The position numbers and the translations under genes are program-made. From Aerococcus sp. (GTDB lineage: Bacteria > Bacillota > Bacilli > Lactobacillales > Aerococcaceae), in the NCBI GenBank assembly GCA_030528155.1, contig JAUMZL010000016.1:1-54003 (forward strand): DNA of 54,003 nucleotides. The letters run 5' to 3'. The stretch's first letter is position 1. Each line of letters opens with the position of its first letter. Below, piece after piece: positions 53,238 through 54,003 of the stretch. The notes beneath the pieces were generated by a model that was not told the DNA's origin, ran no database searches, and saw nothing but the letters and a program-made list of their open reading frames with translations.

Positions 53238-53633
53238 ATGGAACAGTCATCATCGAATGCTAATGGGCATAAGGAAACTGCAGCGAAGGCCATTCGTCAG
53301 CGTTATCCAAAGCACATGTCTGGCATGACATTGGTTGATGCTTATTACATCAACGACGAAGATCTAGTGAACTATGTGACTGACAGGGATCGCTATATTG
53401 CTTTGGCTATAGAATTACTCAAGCCTTATTTTAAAACAGTGCAGATGGAGTTCAGCGATTCTCAGGATGGTGAGGCATTAACCGCCATCACCTCTACTGA
53501 CGAGTGGCGTTTTCTTTTTCATTTGGATCCATTGTTTGTGGATGGTATGCGCGAAGCGGAGCGAATGGGAACGCTGTCTGAAACGGTATTATCTTGGGCA
53601 GATTTAAATCCAAAACAAAAAAATGATGTCTAG
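53238..53633 (+). CDS. Hypothetical protein, 131 aa
   Basis: No family recognised. It is soluble and acidic with a conserved-looking core (YPKHMSGMTLVDAYYINDED, RDRYIALAIELLKPYF) and no signal peptide or membrane helix. ATG at 53238 follows AAGGGGGAG by 3 nt; the frame is open upstream to 53094, but that part contains the tRNA terminator, so it is rejected. It ends 4 nt before the first rRNA promoter. Function unknown. Confidence 0.65.
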   Translation: MEQSSSNANGHKETAAKAIRQRYPKHMSGMTLVDAYYINDEDLVNYVTDRDRYIALAIELLKPYFKTVQMEFSDSQDGEALTAITSTDEWRFLFHLDPLFVDGMREAERMGTLSETVLSWADLNPKQKNDV

Positions 53634-53636
53634 TGG

Positions 53637-53665
53637 TTGACAAACCGAGATCAAGCGTGTAAAGT
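53637..53665 (+). promoter_or_regulatory. rRNA operon promoter P1
   Basis: TTGACA (53637-53642), 17-nt spacer, TAAAGT (53660-53665). Confidence 0.6.
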
Positions 53666-53776
53666 ACATACTCGCGTGTTGCTGCTAGAGCAGTAGCGAA
53701 GTGTGGGAGCTTTAATGACACGATAAACGAACTGAAACGCTTTCGAAAAGAGTTTTGAAAAAGTTGGTTAAAAGTG

Positions 53777-53805
53777 TTGACAAAGATCCCGGCAACGCGT
53801 ATAAT
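53777..53805 (+). promoter_or_regulatory. rRNA operon promoter P2
   Basis: TTGACA (53777-53782), 17-nt spacer, TATAAT (53800-53805): a full consensus. Confidence 0.85.
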
Positions 53806-53883
53806 ACATTTCAGTCGTTAGGACGTTTCTGAGTTTTATTTGCTCGGTTCAATGACAACGACAGAAAAAAATAAAAAAACTTG

Positions 53884-53912
53884 TTGACAAGCGTTGAGCT
53901 TGCTGATAAGAT
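53884..53912 (+). promoter_or_regulatory. rRNA operon promoter P3
   Basis: TTGACA (53884-53889), 17-nt spacer, TAAGAT (53907-53912), 107 nt behind P2. Confidence 0.75.
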
Positions 53913-53919
53913 ATAAGAG

Positions 53920-54003
53920 TTGTCGCTTCAAGCGACAAACTGGTTAGCCCTTTGAAAACTGAATAAAGAAGACGAACCAAATGTGTAGGGATTGAATCTG
54001 AAA
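53920..54003 (+). other. 16S rRNA leader (rRNA gene beyond the window)
   Basis: Hairpin TTGTCGCT/AGCGACAA (53920-53938) is followed by CTTTGAAAACTGAATAAAG, the leader typical upstream of 16S rRNA in Lactobacillales. The 16S gene itself is not reached. Confidence 0.8.

Noticed and set aside
53720-53740. PurBox-like AAACGAACTGA near the rRNA promoters
   Set aside because: Single copy without an inverted partner and beside an rRNA promoter; probably chance.
1-54003. CRISPR array, prophage or defence island
   Set aside because: No regular spacer-repeat array, integrase, phage structural genes or known defence genes were found on either strand.

Overview
This window looks like chromosomal DNA of a Gram-positive lactic acid bacterium (order Lactobacillales). 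The signs are AGGAGG-type ribosome binding sites, CcpA-type cre sites, a mannose-family PTS, a type 2 GalT, Lactobacillales-style PepX and PepS, and a 16S rRNA leader at the right edge. Coding sequence has a moderate GC content. The genus cannot be fixed from sequence reading alone; an Aerococcaceae- or Carnobacteriaceae-like host is only a guess.

Layout. 1-2868: two tandem paralogous GT-C-type membrane glycosyltransferases on the minus strand; the left one is cut by the end of an IS-like element. 2892-16567: a sugar locus with a GntR repressor, GH35 beta-galactosidase, PTS EIIB/EIIC/EIID/EIIA, AgaS, NagA, LacD, and GalM/GalK/GalT. Together these resemble a route for Gal-beta-1,3-HexNAc (galacto-N-biose or lacto-N-biose) and GalNAc. 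Several promoters carry cre sites, and the GntR operator overlaps the -10 of both divergent promoters. 16733-19637 (minus): a small membrane protein, PepS, a flavodoxin and a second GntR regulator. 20112-24260: methionine aminopeptidase, an LCP cell-wall ligase, CoaD and GMP reductase. 24557-28833: a six-gene run of DegV, Nudix, CpsB-like, CpsC, CpsD and an unknown protein. 29035-35383: an NCS2-like permease, endonuclease III, CstA, a YfcC transporter and an unclassified TIM-barrel-like protein. 35728-47692: one purine operon, purF-M-N-H-D-E-K-C-L, preceded by an inverted PurBox pair. 47918-53633: PepX, a GNAT, Dps, a GT4 glycosyltransferase, tRNA-Ala(CGC) and a hypothetical gene. 53637-54003: three tandem strong promoters and the leader of an rRNA operon whose 16S gene lies beyond the window.

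Most striking observation: both glutamine amidotransferases of the purine operon appear to have lost their glutaminase chemistry. PurF has Gly in place of the catalytic Cys and has lost the oxyanion Asn and the Gln-binding Asp. The C-terminal domain of PurL has no nucleophile Cys, no His and no Glu. The synthase/transferase halves of both enzymes look intact. The parallel loss suggests purine synthesis fed by free ammonia, or by an ammonia donor not encoded here. Two other enzymes also lack expected ligands: a CpsB-type phosphatase without its metal-binding histidines, next to an intact CpsC/CpsD pair, and an endonuclease III with three of the four Fe-S cysteines.
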